Assembly (NCBI GenBank): GCA_947496215.1
Contig: CANMCF010000018.1
Location: 27,735-91,734, forward strand
Direction of reading: 5' to 3'
DNA from: an uncultured Bizionia sp.
GTDB lineage: Bacteria; Bacteroidota; Bacteroidia; Flavobacteriales; Flavobacteriaceae
Length of the DNA: 64,000 bases
The notes beneath the pieces are model-generated. The model had not been told where the DNA came from and ran no database searches. It worked only from the letters and a program-made list of their open reading frames with translations. Made by a program: the position numbers and the translations under genes. Shown one piece after another: positions 42,622 to 51,811 of this stretch. The number at the start of each line of letters is the position of its first letter. Within the stretch, counting starts at the first letter, position 1.

Positions 42622-43899
42622 TTATATGAGTTTAGATAAAGTTTCTGTCAGGCTCTTTCTGCCATACTTTTGCAAATTAACAGGTTGTGACTTCAAGTTT
42701 CCAGTCTTGAAAGCTTTAAAATGCTCCCTCATTGTCTTTTTCAACTCATCATATCCATCGTAACCAAAATAACTTCCCGTATTCGTATCCTTTAAAATAG
42801 CTTCAACATCAGAGTCCTTTGGCCCCAATCCAATGATTGGCCTTCCTGACACCATGTATTCAAACAGTTTCCCTGGAATAATAGCCTTGGTGTCTTCGGA
42901 ATCTATCTCAACCAATAACAGTATCTGCGACTTCTTTTGGTATCTGATGGCTTCCTTGTGAGAAACATACCCTTTATTTCGAATATGATCATTTAGCCCA
43001 TAAGATTTGATTGTTTTCAATACGGAATCGCTAACAGCTCCGACAAAATTGATGTTTAAAACTTCTTTAAAGTCTTTCTGTTCCAATGTTAAATCCCTAA
43101 GAACCTGCCATAGCACTTCAGGGTTTCGTTTAGACAACAATGATCCTATGTGAGAAATGGAAAAGTTCTCGTCCAAACCAGAAGCTTCTACCTCTTCCAC
43201 ATCGTAGCCATTGGTTATTACTGTAATGGGTTGCTTGGTTATTTGTTGAAATTCCAACTTTGTGTTATTGCTTGTGACTATGACATCATCTGCCGTATTC
43301 AACACTTTCTTTTCCAACGACTTATGCTTTGTCTTTGATGCTTCGGTCAATCGCAATTGCTTATGATAACCTATTGTTGTCCAGGGATCTCTAAAATCTG
43401 CCAACCACCTTACTCCTAGCCTCATTTTCAATTCCAGTCCTATCAGGTGTAAACTGTGAGGTGGTCCAGTGGTTATGATGGTTTCAATCTTATGCTTCTC
43501 AATATATTCCAAAAGATAGGATACCGAAGGTTTTACCCAGTTTTTTCTTGCATCGGGAATGAAGAAGTTCCCCCTTACATAAAGCATCAGCTTTTCAATG
43601 AAGCTTTGTTTTTTCTCCGAAGAAATGATTCCTTTACTTATTACTTTCGATTGCCTAGAAAATAGACTAGCCAACTTATAAGGTTCCTTTATGGGCTGTT
43701 TTATGATTGTGACCTCTTCAGAAATCTCTAAAACCAAACTGGTATCAACCAAAGGATAATTGGGGTTTTCAGGACAATAGACGATGGGCTCTACGTTGAA
43801 CTCGGGAAGGTATTTCACAAACTTCAACCAACGTTGTACTCCTGGTCCACCAGCAGGAGGCCAATAATATGTAATAATGAGTACTTTCTTTTTATCCAT
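42622..43899 (-). CDS. Glycosyltransferase (GT-B, family 4-like)
   Basis: This cytoplasmic GT-B transferase begins KKVLIITYYWPPAGGPGVQRW, the acceptor-side loop of GT4-type enzymes. It has a Rossmann-like C-terminal half with FSISHIGSLLSKRNPE and the donor-binding segment FEYMVSGRPIIGLGPKDSDVEAIL near residue 370, including the Glu that contacts the sugar. The frame is open upstream to a TTG at 43953 and an ATG at 43947. The ATG at 43899 directly precedes DKKKVLIITYYW, the usual family start, and is preferred. It is linked upstream to the YfhO gene and downstream to the flippase in one operon. Confidence 0.88.
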   Translation of the reverse strand: MDKKKVLIITYYWPPAGGPGVQRWLKFVKYLPEFNVEPIVYCPENPNYPLVDTSLVLEISEEVTIIKQPIKEPYKLASLFSRQSKVISKGIISSEKKQSFIEKLMLYVRGNFFIPDARKNWVKPSVSYLLEYIEKHKIETIITTGPPHSLHLIGLELKMRLGVRWLADFRDPWTTIGYHKQLRLTEASKTKHKSLEKKVLNTADDVIVTSNNTKLEFQQITKQPITVITNGYDVEEVEASGLDENFSISHIGSLLSKRNPEVLWQVLRDLTLEQKDFKEVLNINFVGAVSDSVLKTIKSYGLNDHIRNKGYVSHKEAIRYQKKSQILLLVEIDSEDTKAIIPGKLFEYMVSGRPIIGLGPKDSDVEAILKDTNTGSYFGYDGYDELKKTMREHFKAFKTGNLKSQPVNLQKYGRKSLTETLSKLI

Positions 43900-43970
43900 T
43901 TTCACCATCCTCTGCAAACGAGAATTTTTTGAACTGAAACTAGTCATTTCCAATTCCAGTTGTAAAGTAG

Positions 43971-46430
43971 TTACCTCTCTTCTTTTTTAAACCTATAGAA
44001 CATACCTCCAAACAACAACAATACAAATACAATGGAGCTTGCCAATGACACTTTACTTCCCGTTTCCACAACTTGTGGCTCGAACTTGAATTCGACAATG
44101 TGTCTCCCCTTGGGTATGTTTAATCCTCTTAGCAAGTAATTCACCCTATGATGCACTACCGGTTCATCATCTACATAGGCTTGCCAACCTTTTCCATAAT
44201 GAACTTCGGAAAACACGGCAAAACCATCTTTCAAGTTCTTGGAATCATATTTAATGTGATTGGGCTTATATTCCATTATTTTTATTGATGCCAAGGAATC
44301 TACCTTGTAGGTCTTAGGCAATGACTTTAACCCAACATCTTGAGATTTGGTATATATAGCCTTGTTTTTATTGTCCAAACTGTCCAATGCCTTGATTTCC
44401 TCATTTGCAGACGCTACTTCTTTCAACTCTTCAACAAACCAAGCATTTCCATTGGTGTCCTCATTTACATAGGCATAAGGCTGCCTTTTTTCATCCTCTG
44501 CGATGATGTACCTGGTATTCAACATATTCAAAACATTGATATTGTTTCTCAATACATAGAAATTATAGACATCATCGAAACGTTTCAACTTAGCTGCGTG
44601 ATATCCGCTAAGCGAATTATGGAAATAGGAAGCCTTTGCCCCCGCCGATGTCAAATCGAATACCCTGAAATGGGATTTATCCTTGAGAATGTTCATATCT
44701 GCGCGTGTTGGCTGATATGGTTCTTCTACTTGCCTAGCCGAAACAAAATTATCGGTATTCACATAACGCCTGTCCACTCCAATCAAATCAAAAAGAATCA
44801 ATATTGCAAAAATGACCACTACCTTGGTTTCATTCAACTTCTTCTTCAAAAACATAAAGACGGTTCCAGCCGAAAGAAGCACCAATATCAAAGTCCTTAG
44901 TGTGTCTTTTGTGAAAATGGTCTTACGATCCTCACGAATGGCATTTACAAAATCCAACCCGGCTTCTTGACGATAATAACCATCGTTGCCTCCTACAAAA
45001 TCCAACCAACCAAGAGATTTGAATAGCAAAAAGACCATTGATAGACCAGCAGTGATTATAACTGTATATTTCAAGGCCTTGAATTTCTCTACTTCCTTTT
45101 CGTAGGCATTGAACAATTTCACCAATCCAAACATACCAAGAACAGGAATGCACAATTCCAAAATTACCTGTATGGAACTTACAGCTCTAAACTTGTCATA
45201 TAAGGGCATGTAATTAATCATAAAATTGGTTATAGGGTTGTTTTCCGGATCACCATTATCTCCCCAGAACCAATTCTTACCCCAAGAAAGCACCAATGAC
45301 ATCAACACACCTCCCAATAGCCACCATTTCAAACGTCCTCTTACCAAAAACATGGCAAACACAAACAAGAACAAGATCACCGCTCCTACATAGGCAGGTG
45401 CTTCAACGATAGGCTGGGTTCCCCAATAAGTAGGCGCGTTTTTAGCAGCATCTTTGGCTTGCAAAGGAGTAGCTCCTTGCTTTAAGTAAAATTGATAGAG
45501 CTCAGAATCTTTGCCTACATCCTCCCTATTTCCTCCTCCTAGCAATCTTGGTATGTACAAATTGAAACTTTCCAGAAATCCATAGCTATATTCTGTGATG
45601 TAGTCCTTGCTCAATCCAGATGAAGCTTCTTTTGGAGAACCATCTGGATTGATTGTCAATTCACTTTTACCACGCGTGCTTTCCTTTACATATTCCTGCG
45701 TTGCCATGATATTCGTTGCATTCAACCCAACGGCCAAAACAACTGCAGTTACCATAATTCCAACTGACTTTAAATAATGAGGTAGCAATGCCTTGCGATA
45801 GGCATCTATTAGGTACACCACACCTATCACCATAACCAAAAGCATGAGATAATACGTCATTTGGAAATGATTCGCAACCAATTCCAAAGCCATACCTACT
45901 GCTGTCAACAAGAATCCCAAAACGTACTTTCTCCTAAACGTAAACATGATACCACTTAAGACCAAAGGCATATAGGCTATTGCATGTGCCTTGCTATTAT
46001 GCCCCACTCCAAGAATTATGATAAGGTAGGTGGAAAAACCGAAGGTCAATGCACCAAGTGCGGATAATCTGTAATCTACCTTCAAGCTCAACAACAGTAT
46101 GTAAAAACCTATAAAGTATAGAAAAAGATAATCTGCTGGACGTGGCAAGAAACGCAATGCAAGATCGAGCTTCTTTATATAATTATGTGGATACCTAGCC
46201 CCTAGTTGGTACGTTGGCATTCCACCAAAGGCACTATTGGTCCAGTAGGTTTCCTCTCCAGTATCTACTTTGAAATCTGTTTGCTGCTTCGCCATTCCCA
46301 TATAATGAACAATGTCACTTTGCAAAATTTGCTCTCCTTTTAAAACTGGACTGAAATAAGCCAATGCCAATATTATGAAACCAACAATAACTAGTACGTG
46401 AGGTAAGATTTTCTTATATGAGAATTGCAT
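43971..46430 (-). CDS. YfhO-family membrane protein
   Basis: This 819-aa polytopic inner-membrane protein has about 12 helices in the first 540 residues and a large soluble C-terminal domain. YfhO-type features are the first helix, a periplasmic loop with YWTNSAFGGMPTYQLGARYPHNY, and the late VHYGKGWQAYVDDEPVVHHRVNYLLRGL segment. In Gram-positives YfhO supplies the flippase/transferase step that glycosylates lipoteichoic acid; the Bacteroidota version is believed to act in lipid-linked sugar transfer, but the substrate is unknown. It is the first gene of a run with the glycosyltransferase and flippase, consistent with envelope glycosylation. Confidence 0.88.
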   Translation of the reverse strand: MQFSYKKILPHVLVIVGFIILALAYFSPVLKGEQILQSDIVHYMGMAKQQTDFKVDTGEETYWTNSAFGGMPTYQLGARYPHNYIKKLDLALRFLPRPADYLFLYFIGFYILLLSLKVDYRLSALGALTFGFSTYLIIILGVGHNSKAHAIAYMPLVLSGIMFTFRRKYVLGFLLTAVGMALELVANHFQMTYYLMLLVMVIGVVYLIDAYRKALLPHYLKSVGIMVTAVVLAVGLNATNIMATQEYVKESTRGKSELTINPDGSPKEASSGLSKDYITEYSYGFLESFNLYIPRLLGGGNREDVGKDSELYQFYLKQGATPLQAKDAAKNAPTYWGTQPIVEAPAYVGAVILFLFVFAMFLVRGRLKWWLLGGVLMSLVLSWGKNWFWGDNGDPENNPITNFMINYMPLYDKFRAVSSIQVILELCIPVLGMFGLVKLFNAYEKEVEKFKALKYTVIITAGLSMVFLLFKSLGWLDFVGGNDGYYRQEAGLDFVNAIREDRKTIFTKDTLRTLILVLLSAGTVFMFLKKKLNETKVVVIFAILILFDLIGVDRRYVNTDNFVSARQVEEPYQPTRADMNILKDKSHFRVFDLTSAGAKASYFHNSLSGYHAAKLKRFDDVYNFYVLRNNINVLNMLNTRYIIAEDEKRQPYAYVNEDTNGNAWFVEELKEVASANEEIKALDSLDNKNKAIYTKSQDVGLKSLPKTYKVDSLASIKIMEYKPNHIKYDSKNLKDGFAVFSEVHYGKGWQAYVDDEPVVHHRVNYLLRGLNIPKGRHIVEFKFEPQVVETGSKVSLASSIVFVLLLFGGMFYRFKKEER

Positions 46431-46572
46431 AAAATGTATTAAATACTGTGAAGTTGAAAAATAGTCATATTTTTCGAGATTAAGCGGAATTGAAATTGAA
46501 ATTTTGATTTTGTCATCCTGTACTCGAACAGCACTTTAATTAATGGTTCGTAACGACAACACCTACCCTTTA

Positions 46573-46857
46573 CTAGTCAATTTCTTCGTAATCGACATAT
46601 TCTCCAACACTGTTGTTAGAGGATTTCTTTTGAGGCATTTTGTCTATGGTTATCTCTCCTTCGTCCTTCTGTTTTTGATTGTGTTGCTGATTCTGAAAAC
46701 CTCCAAACTGTTCACCAAAACGTTCTTGCACCTTCTTAGCTGCATATTTCATTAAAAATGGTGCAAATATTCTTGATAGTACTTTAACTAGGTAGTAAAA
46801 AAACAATATGCCTATTAAAATCTTGAAAAGGCCAGTAACAGATGCTTCCTGTAGCAT
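46573..46857 (-). CDS. DUF4834 small membrane protein
   Basis: This 94-aa protein has an N-terminal membrane helix (about residues 10-30, LFKILIGILFFYYLVKVLSR), then the short DUF4834 core APFLMKYAAKKVQERFG and a Gln/Lys/acidic tail ending VGEYVDYEEID. The family is confined to Bacteroidota and sits upstream of YfhO-type genes in several genomes. Function unknown. It is divergent from the outer-membrane protein gene at 46956. Confidence 0.78.
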   Translation of the reverse strand: MLQEASVTGLFKILIGILFFYYLVKVLSRIFAPFLMKYAAKKVQERFGEQFGGFQNQQHNQKQKDEGEITIDKMPQKKSSNNSVGEYVDYEEID

Positions 46858-46936
46858 ATAAAATAATTTTTAACAAAAATACAATACTCTATGGGTAATT
46901 TCAGTTTTAAATACTTAAAAAATATATAAAATCTCT

Positions 46937-46944
46937 ATATTTGG
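46937..46944 (+). promoter_or_regulatory. -7 box (TATATTTG) of the outer-membrane protein gene
   Basis: Perfect TAnnTTTG match that contains the TTG at 46941, the earliest in-frame start. The real start is therefore ATG 46956 or 46962. Confidence 0.6.
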
Positions 46945-46955
46945 AGCAAAACCCA

Positions 46956-47993
46956 ATGCCTATGTCTTTAAAAAAAATCTTTTTACCTGTTTTCCTTTTT
47001 ATTGCTTGCTACACTGCAAATGCGCAGTATACCGAAGTTATAAATTCCAACAGACCTGGCGTATCGCGTTCTGCTTTTTCAGTAGGTACAGGCGTTGCCC
47101 AGTTTGAAGTCGGACCATACATAGTAAAAGAAAAACACACTCCATTGAAATATGAAGTCTCTGGCTTTGGAATCGACTTTGCAGCTCGTTACGGCTTGTT
47201 ATTACCTCAATTGGAGATAAACATAGAAGGAACTTATCAAAATGACACATTCACGGATAATCGTTCATTGATTTCTCTAGACGACAAACGTTCAAATTTT
47301 AAAAGCCTCACTTTGGGAGCTAAATATTTGGTTTATGACCCATATAAGAATGCCGAAGAGGAAAAGCCAAACATATACAGCTACTTTGCCAATAAAAAGT
47401 TTCAATGGAAGTCCTTGATCCCTGCGGTTGCTGTCTATGTTGGAGCAAATTACGATACAAAGGACAACCCATATACAGCACCAGACGTAGAAGGATTCAG
47501 TCCAAAGGTAATGGTAGCCACACAAAACAACTTTGCTAGTGGATGGGTAATGGTTTTAAATCTATCCAAAGACAAAATCGGTTCTGATTTTTCAGAATTT
47601 CAATATATACTTACATTAACAAAGGCCATAAACGAGAAATGGGTACTGTTTGGAGAGACACAAGGTATCCAAAGTGATTTTTATGCGGACAATCTATTTC
47701 GTTTTGGAGGTGCCTACCTATGGGGTACCGACTTACAATTGGATACAGCCTTGACCTTTAACACAAAAGATACTCCTTCGGTTTTCGGCGTAAACTTCGG
47801 AGTATCCTACAGATTGGATTTCCATAAGGATCCCAAACCAGACAATGGTGTCTCTGCTGAAGAGGAAGCCGAACGAAAAGCCAACAAGAAAAGAAAGAAG
47901 AAGAAAAAGAAAAAAGGAGACGATGATTCATCAGACGGTGGCAAAAAGCAGAAAAAAGAAGTACAGGAAATTGATTTTGATGACGAAGACTAA
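46956..47993 (+). CDS. Outer-membrane beta-barrel protein (phenol-degradation MetA-like transporter family)
   Basis: This exported barrel protein has a signal peptide (hydrophobic core after SLKKIF, ending NAQYTEV). The body shows the alternating strands and turn pattern of the PF13557 putative transporter family: VINSNRPGVSRSAFSVGTG at the mature start, and GVNFGVSYRLDF as the final strand. After the barrel is a Lys-rich run (KANKKRKKKKKKKGDDDSSD) and an acidic end (EIDFDDED), an unusual highly charged periplasmic tail. The start is ATG 46956; ATG 46962 (MSLKKIF) is equally possible. It is followed 12 nt later by a GNAT-like gene. Confidence 0.78.
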   Translation: MPMSLKKIFLPVFLFIACYTANAQYTEVINSNRPGVSRSAFSVGTGVAQFEVGPYIVKEKHTPLKYEVSGFGIDFAARYGLLLPQLEINIEGTYQNDTFTDNRSLISLDDKRSNFKSLTLGAKYLVYDPYKNAEEEKPNIYSYFANKKFQWKSLIPAVAVYVGANYDTKDNPYTAPDVEGFSPKVMVATQNNFASGWVMVLNLSKDKIGSDFSEFQYILTLTKAINEKWVLFGETQGIQSDFYADNLFRFGGAYLWGTDLQLDTALTFNTKDTPSVFGVNFGVSYRLDFHKDPKPDNGVSAEEEAERKANKKRKKKKKKKGDDDSSDGGKKQKKEVQEIDFDDED

Positions 47994-48005
47994 CCTCCGG
48001 GCAGT

Positions 48006-49127
48006 ATGATTACAGTAAAAGAGATTACTACAAAAAAGGAACTTAAAACGTTTGTGAAGTTTCCTTTTTTGATTTATAAAGATTCCAAATATTGGGTCCC
48101 CCCCATAATCAATCAGGAACTTGCTACTTTCGACAAGAAAAAAAACCCCATTTTCAAAGATGCAAATGCCCATTTCTTTCTTGCTTACAAGGACGGAAAA
48201 GTAGTTGGTCGTGTGGCAGCAATTATAAACTGGTTGGAAGTAAAAAACCAAAACCTGAAGAAAATGCGTTTTGGCTGGTTTGACTTCATTGATGACTTGG
48301 AAGTGTCGAAAGCTCTTTTGGATGAAGTCGTAAAGATTGGCAAATCAAACAATCTGGAATACACGGAAGGCCCTGTAGGATTTTCCAATATGGACAAGGT
48401 TGGCGTAATGACTGAGGGCTTTGATCAAATAAGCAATATGATTACTTGGTACAATCACTCATATTATGTAAAACATTATGAAGCTCTAGGCTATACCATT
48501 GAAAAGGCATATTCCGAAAGTAAATTTCCTTTTGAAAACGTAAAACCCATTTTTTTCAAAAAAGCTCAGGAACTCATTAAAAGGCGTTACAAGCTAACGG
48601 CCTTAAAATTAACAAAAACGGAAGAGGTTATGCCGTATGTGGATAGGATGTTCGATTTATTCAATGCCTCCTATTCCTCCTTGTCATCCTTCGTTGAAAT
48701 TACAGACATCCAAAAAGAATATTTCAAAAAGAAATTCATAAGTTTTGTAAACCCAGAGTACATCAAATTCGTTGTGGATGAAAATGACAATATGGTAGCC
48801 TTTGCAATCGTGATGCCCAGATTCGCCAGTGCCCTTCAAAAAATGAATGGAAAGTTGTTTCCCTTTGGATTTTCCAAGCTGTTAAAAGCCAAAAAAAACA
48901 GTAAAGATGTAGTCTTTTATTTAATCGGAGTACATCCTGACTATCAAAACAAAGGAGTACATGCCGTGATATTCAATGAATATTATGAAACCTTTACTGA
49001 AAAAGGTATTGTAAATTGTTATAGAACACCCGAATTGGAAGACAATGAAGCCATACATAAGATTTGGAAACATTTCGATCCAGTCGTGGTAAAAAGACGA
49101 AAAACCTATCGGAAAGAGATTATATAA
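48006..49127 (+). CDS. GNAT-like acyltransferase of unknown substrate
   Basis: This 373-aa cytoplasmic protein begins ITTKKELKTFVKFPFLIYKDS and contains DGKVVGRVAAIINW, a GNAT-like beta strand with an (R/Q)xxG-type turn. A later segment ends VIGVHPDYQNKGVHAVIFNEYYE, which looks like an acetyl-CoA loop (Q-N-K-G-V-H). This double-GNAT-like architecture occurs widely in Bacteroidota next to lipid enzymes. The neighbour on the other strand is the aminoacyl fatty acyltransferase at 49207. It shares a transcription unit with the outer-membrane protein (12-nt gap). Specific reaction unknown. Confidence 0.65.
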   Translation: MITVKEITTKKELKTFVKFPFLIYKDSKYWVPPIINQELATFDKKKNPIFKDANAHFFLAYKDGKVVGRVAAIINWLEVKNQNLKKMRFGWFDFIDDLEVSKALLDEVVKIGKSNNLEYTEGPVGFSNMDKVGVMTEGFDQISNMITWYNHSYYVKHYEALGYTIEKAYSESKFPFENVKPIFFKKAQELIKRRYKLTALKLTKTEEVMPYVDRMFDLFNASYSSLSSFVEITDIQKEYFKKKFISFVNPEYIKFVVDENDNMVAFAIVMPRFASALQKMNGKLFPFGFSKLLKAKKNSKDVVFYLIGVHPDYQNKGVHAVIFNEYYETFTEKGIVNCYRTPELEDNEAIHKIWKHFDPVVVKRRKTYRKEII

Positions 49128-49170
49128 CAAAAAAGCCAATTCATAATGAATTGGCTTTTTTGTTATATAA
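49120..49170. terminator. Bidirectional terminator with 25-bp perfect arms
   Basis: Exact inverted repeat: left 49120-49144, right 49146-49170. Core AAAAAAGCCAAT/ATTGGCTTTTTT. The left arm includes the stop codon of the GNAT-like gene. Serves both convergent genes. Confidence 0.85.
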
Positions 49171-49206
49171 TCTACAAACACCCATAAGGCGCTTAGCAAT
49201 ATTTGA

Positions 49207-50466
49207 TTATTCCCCCATCGTTTTAATAAGGGCAGCAGACATACGTTTGTACGTTCCATTTTTCAAACGATCCCTAATGGCATCAAAAGCATCTAGGGTT
49301 TCTTCAACATCTTGCAAGGTATGTGTCGCTGTTGGAATCATTCTCAATAGTATCAATCCTTTTGGAATTACTGGATAAACCACAATGGAACAGAAAATAC
49401 CATAATTTTCACGTAAGTCCCTTACTAAAGCCATTGCTTCAGGAATACTACCTTTCAAATATACTGGTGTAACACAACTTTGTGTCGTTCCTATATCAAA
49501 ACCACGCTCTTTTAGTCCAGATTGCAAAGCATCAACTATGGTCCAAAGATTTTGTTTTAGTTCAGGCATAGTTCTAAGCATGTCCAAACGTTTCAATGCT
49601 CCCACCACTAGTTGCATTTGTAGCGATTTCGCAAACATCTGAGAACGTAAATTGTATTTTAAATAATCTATGATTTCCTTATCTGCTGCAATGAAAGCTC
49701 CTGTACTAGCCATAGATTTTGCAAAAGTAGCAAAATAGACATCTATCTCTTCTTGCACACCTTGTTCTTCTCCTGCTCCTGCTCCTGTTTTTCCCAAGGT
49801 TCCAAAACCATGTGCATCGTCAACAAACAATCTGAAATTGAATTTCTTTTTGAGAGCAACAATTTCCTTTAAACATCCTTGTTCTCCACGCATTCCAAAC
49901 ACACCTTCGGAAATCACTAAAATACCTCCTCCAGTTTGTTCCGCCATCTTTGTAGCACGCTCCAAGTTTTTCTCCAAGCTCTCTACATCATTATGCTTGT
50001 ATGTAAAACGTTTTCCCATATGCAAACGTACTCCATCTATAATGCAAGCATGAGAATCCACATCATAGACAATGATATCGTCTTTGGACACCAACGCATC
50101 TACTGTAGATACCATCCCTTGATAACCAAAATTCAATAAATAAGCAGCTTCCTTGTTTACGAAGGCTGCCAATTCGTTTTGCAATTGCTCGTGTAATTCT
50201 GTATGTCCAGACATCATTCTTGCTCCCATTGGATATGCAGAACCATACTCTGCAGCTGCTTCAGCATCTACCTTACGAACTTCTGGATGATTAGCCAAGC
50301 CTAAATAGTCGTTAATACTCCAAGTAATCACTTCTTTTCCTTGAAACTTCATTCTATTAGAAATCTGTCCTTCCAGCTTTGGGAACACAAAGTAACCTTC
50401 TGCTGTCGAAGCCCATTTTCCTAACGGTCCTTTATCCTTGTATATTTTTGCAAATAAATCTTTCAT
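49207..50466 (-). CDS. Alpha-oxoamine synthase: serine palmitoyltransferase or cysteate acyltransferase
   Basis: This PLP enzyme (419 aa) condenses an amino acid with a fatty acyl thioester, the first step of sphingolipid or sulfonolipid (capnine) synthesis. The alpha-oxoamine synthase motifs are complete: MMSGHTELHEQL, DSHACIIDGVRL, LFVDDAHGFGTLG (PLP-ring Asp) and FATFAKSMASTGAF (PLP Lys). The N-terminus KDLFAKIYKDKGPLGKWA is the Flavobacteriia type. I infer cysteate as co-substrate because a cysteine-synthase-like gene lies upstream on the same strand, and flavobacteria make capnines; serine palmitoyltransferase is the main alternative. Confidence 0.85.
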   Translation of the reverse strand: MKDLFAKIYKDKGPLGKWASTAEGYFVFPKLEGQISNRMKFQGKEVITWSINDYLGLANHPEVRKVDAEAAAEYGSAYPMGARMMSGHTELHEQLQNELAAFVNKEAAYLLNFGYQGMVSTVDALVSKDDIIVYDVDSHACIIDGVRLHMGKRFTYKHNDVESLEKNLERATKMAEQTGGGILVISEGVFGMRGEQGCLKEIVALKKKFNFRLFVDDAHGFGTLGKTGAGAGEEQGVQEEIDVYFATFAKSMASTGAFIAADKEIIDYLKYNLRSQMFAKSLQMQLVVGALKRLDMLRTMPELKQNLWTIVDALQSGLKERGFDIGTTQSCVTPVYLKGSIPEAMALVRDLRENYGIFCSIVVYPVIPKGLILLRMIPTATHTLQDVEETLDAFDAIRDRLKNGTYKRMSAALIKTMGE

Positions 50467-50640
50467 CGGTTCGTTTTCATTGTTTACTTAATTTTAGACA
50501 AGACAATATACTCAAACAAATCACAATGTGATTAAAATTTATTTTGAATAATTTATTGTTAGCCATTAAATTAGTTAGTTGGTGCAAAATTAGGTAATTC
50601 TACCTTTTTTGCATAATCTTTTTACTGTCTATTTTTCACA

Positions 50641-50677
50641 AAAAAATTAGCTGACTTAAAAACTTAAAATCAGCTAA
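50641..50677 (-). terminator. Terminator after the cysteine-synthase-like gene
   Basis: TTAGCTGA (50647-50654) pairs with TCAGCTAA (50670-50677); read on the minus strand it is followed by a T-run. It lies between two same-strand genes, so the pair may be transcribed separately or with attenuation. Confidence 0.7.
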
Positions 50678-50700
50678 CTTCAGTATGTGTTTATTGCATT

Positions 50701-51741
50701 TTACTTTACGTATTGTATGCTTTGTGCTGCTTCTTCATTGACGCTATCGAAGAAACCTTGATCTCTCATCCATTTATCACTGTACACTTTACTCATATAA
50801 CGTGATCCGTGATCAGGAAAAATTGTAACTACGATGTCATCTTCCCCAAACTCACCTTCTGCATCCAATTGTTTTATTGCTTGCATTGCAGCCCCAGAAG
50901 TGTATCCTACAAACAATCCTTCTGTTTTTGCTATTTCTCGAGCCGTGTGTGCACTTTCCTCATCTGTAACCTTCACAAAAGCATCAATGGTGTCAAAATC
51001 CGTGGCTGTAGGTATTAGGTTCTTGCCCAATCCTTCTATTCTATATGGATAGATCTCCTTATCGTCGAATTCTCTAGTTTCATGATATTTCTTCAATACG
51101 GACCCATATGCATCCACCCCTATTATCTTGATGTTTGGATTTTGCTCTTTCAAGTATTTGGCCGTTCCAGATATCGTACCACCAGTTCCACTACATGCCA
51201 CCAAGTGGGTAATTTTACCCTCTGTTTGATTCCAAATTTCAGGACCTGTGGAATGATAGTGAGCATCAAGGTTCAATTGATTGAAGTATTGGTTTATATA
51301 TACTGATCCTTTTATTTCATCATGCATTCGCTTAGCCACTTGATAATAAGACCTTGGGTCATCTGCACTCACATTTGCTGGACAAACATAAACTTTAGCA
51401 CCCATATTTTTCAACATATCTATCTTGTCTGCCGAAGATTTTGAACTTACTGCCAAAATACAATCATAACCTTTTATCACGCTAACCATTGCAAGGCTAA
51501 ATCCCGTGTTACCAGAAGTTGTCTCTATTATGGTATCACCTGGTTTCAAAATACCTTGTCGCTCCGCTTCTTCTATGATGTATAATGCTATTCTATCTTT
51601 AGAGGAATGCCCTGGATTGAAAGCTTCAACTTTAGCTAAAAAGTTACCTTTGAATTCAGAAGTTATTTTTTTCAGTTTTATCATTGGTGTATTACCAATA
51701 AGGTCTAATACATTGTCAAAAACTTGTTTATTGTTTTCCAT
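50701..51741 (-). CDS. Cysteine synthase-like PLP enzyme (candidate cysteate synthase)
   Basis: This fold-type II PLP enzyme has [15 protein letters not shown] (PLP Lys), [12 protein letters not shown] and a GTGGTISG phosphate-binding loop. The family makes cysteine from O-acetylserine, cystathionine from serine and homocysteine, or cysteate from O-phosphoserine and sulfite. Length 346 aa, no haem or CBS domain. It lies upstream of the alpha-oxoamine synthase gene (234 nt, with a hairpin between) on the same strand. In sulfonolipid producers a cysteate-forming PLP enzyme is adjacent to the acyltransferase, so cysteate synthase is a plausible, unproven assignment. Confidence 0.8.
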   Translation of the reverse strand: MENNKQVFDNVLDLIGNTPMIKLKKITSEFKGNFLAKVEAFNPGHSSKDRIALYIIEEAERQGILKPGDTIIETTSGNTGFSLAMVSVIKGYDCILAVSSKSSADKIDMLKNMGAKVYVCPANVSADDPRSYYQVAKRMHDEIKGSVYINQYFNQLNLDAHYHSTGPEIWNQTEGKITHLVACSGTGGTISGTAKYLKEQNPNIKIIGVDAYGSVLKKYHETREFDDKEIYPYRIEGLGKNLIPTATDFDTIDAFVKVTDEESAHTAREIAKTEGLFVGYTSGAAMQAIKQLDAEGEFGEDDIVVTIFPDHGSRYMSKVYSDKWMRDQGFFDSVNEEAAQSIQYVK

Positions 51742-51811
51742 AAACGCTACTTGTAAGCTAATTTAATTGGTTGATGTGTTCTAAAACCTCGCAAAAATAC
51801 GTATTTTTTTT

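Noticed and set aside
44340..44900. 186-codon open frame opposite the YfhO gene
   Set aside because: Antisense to a well-supported membrane protein; no motif and no start signals.
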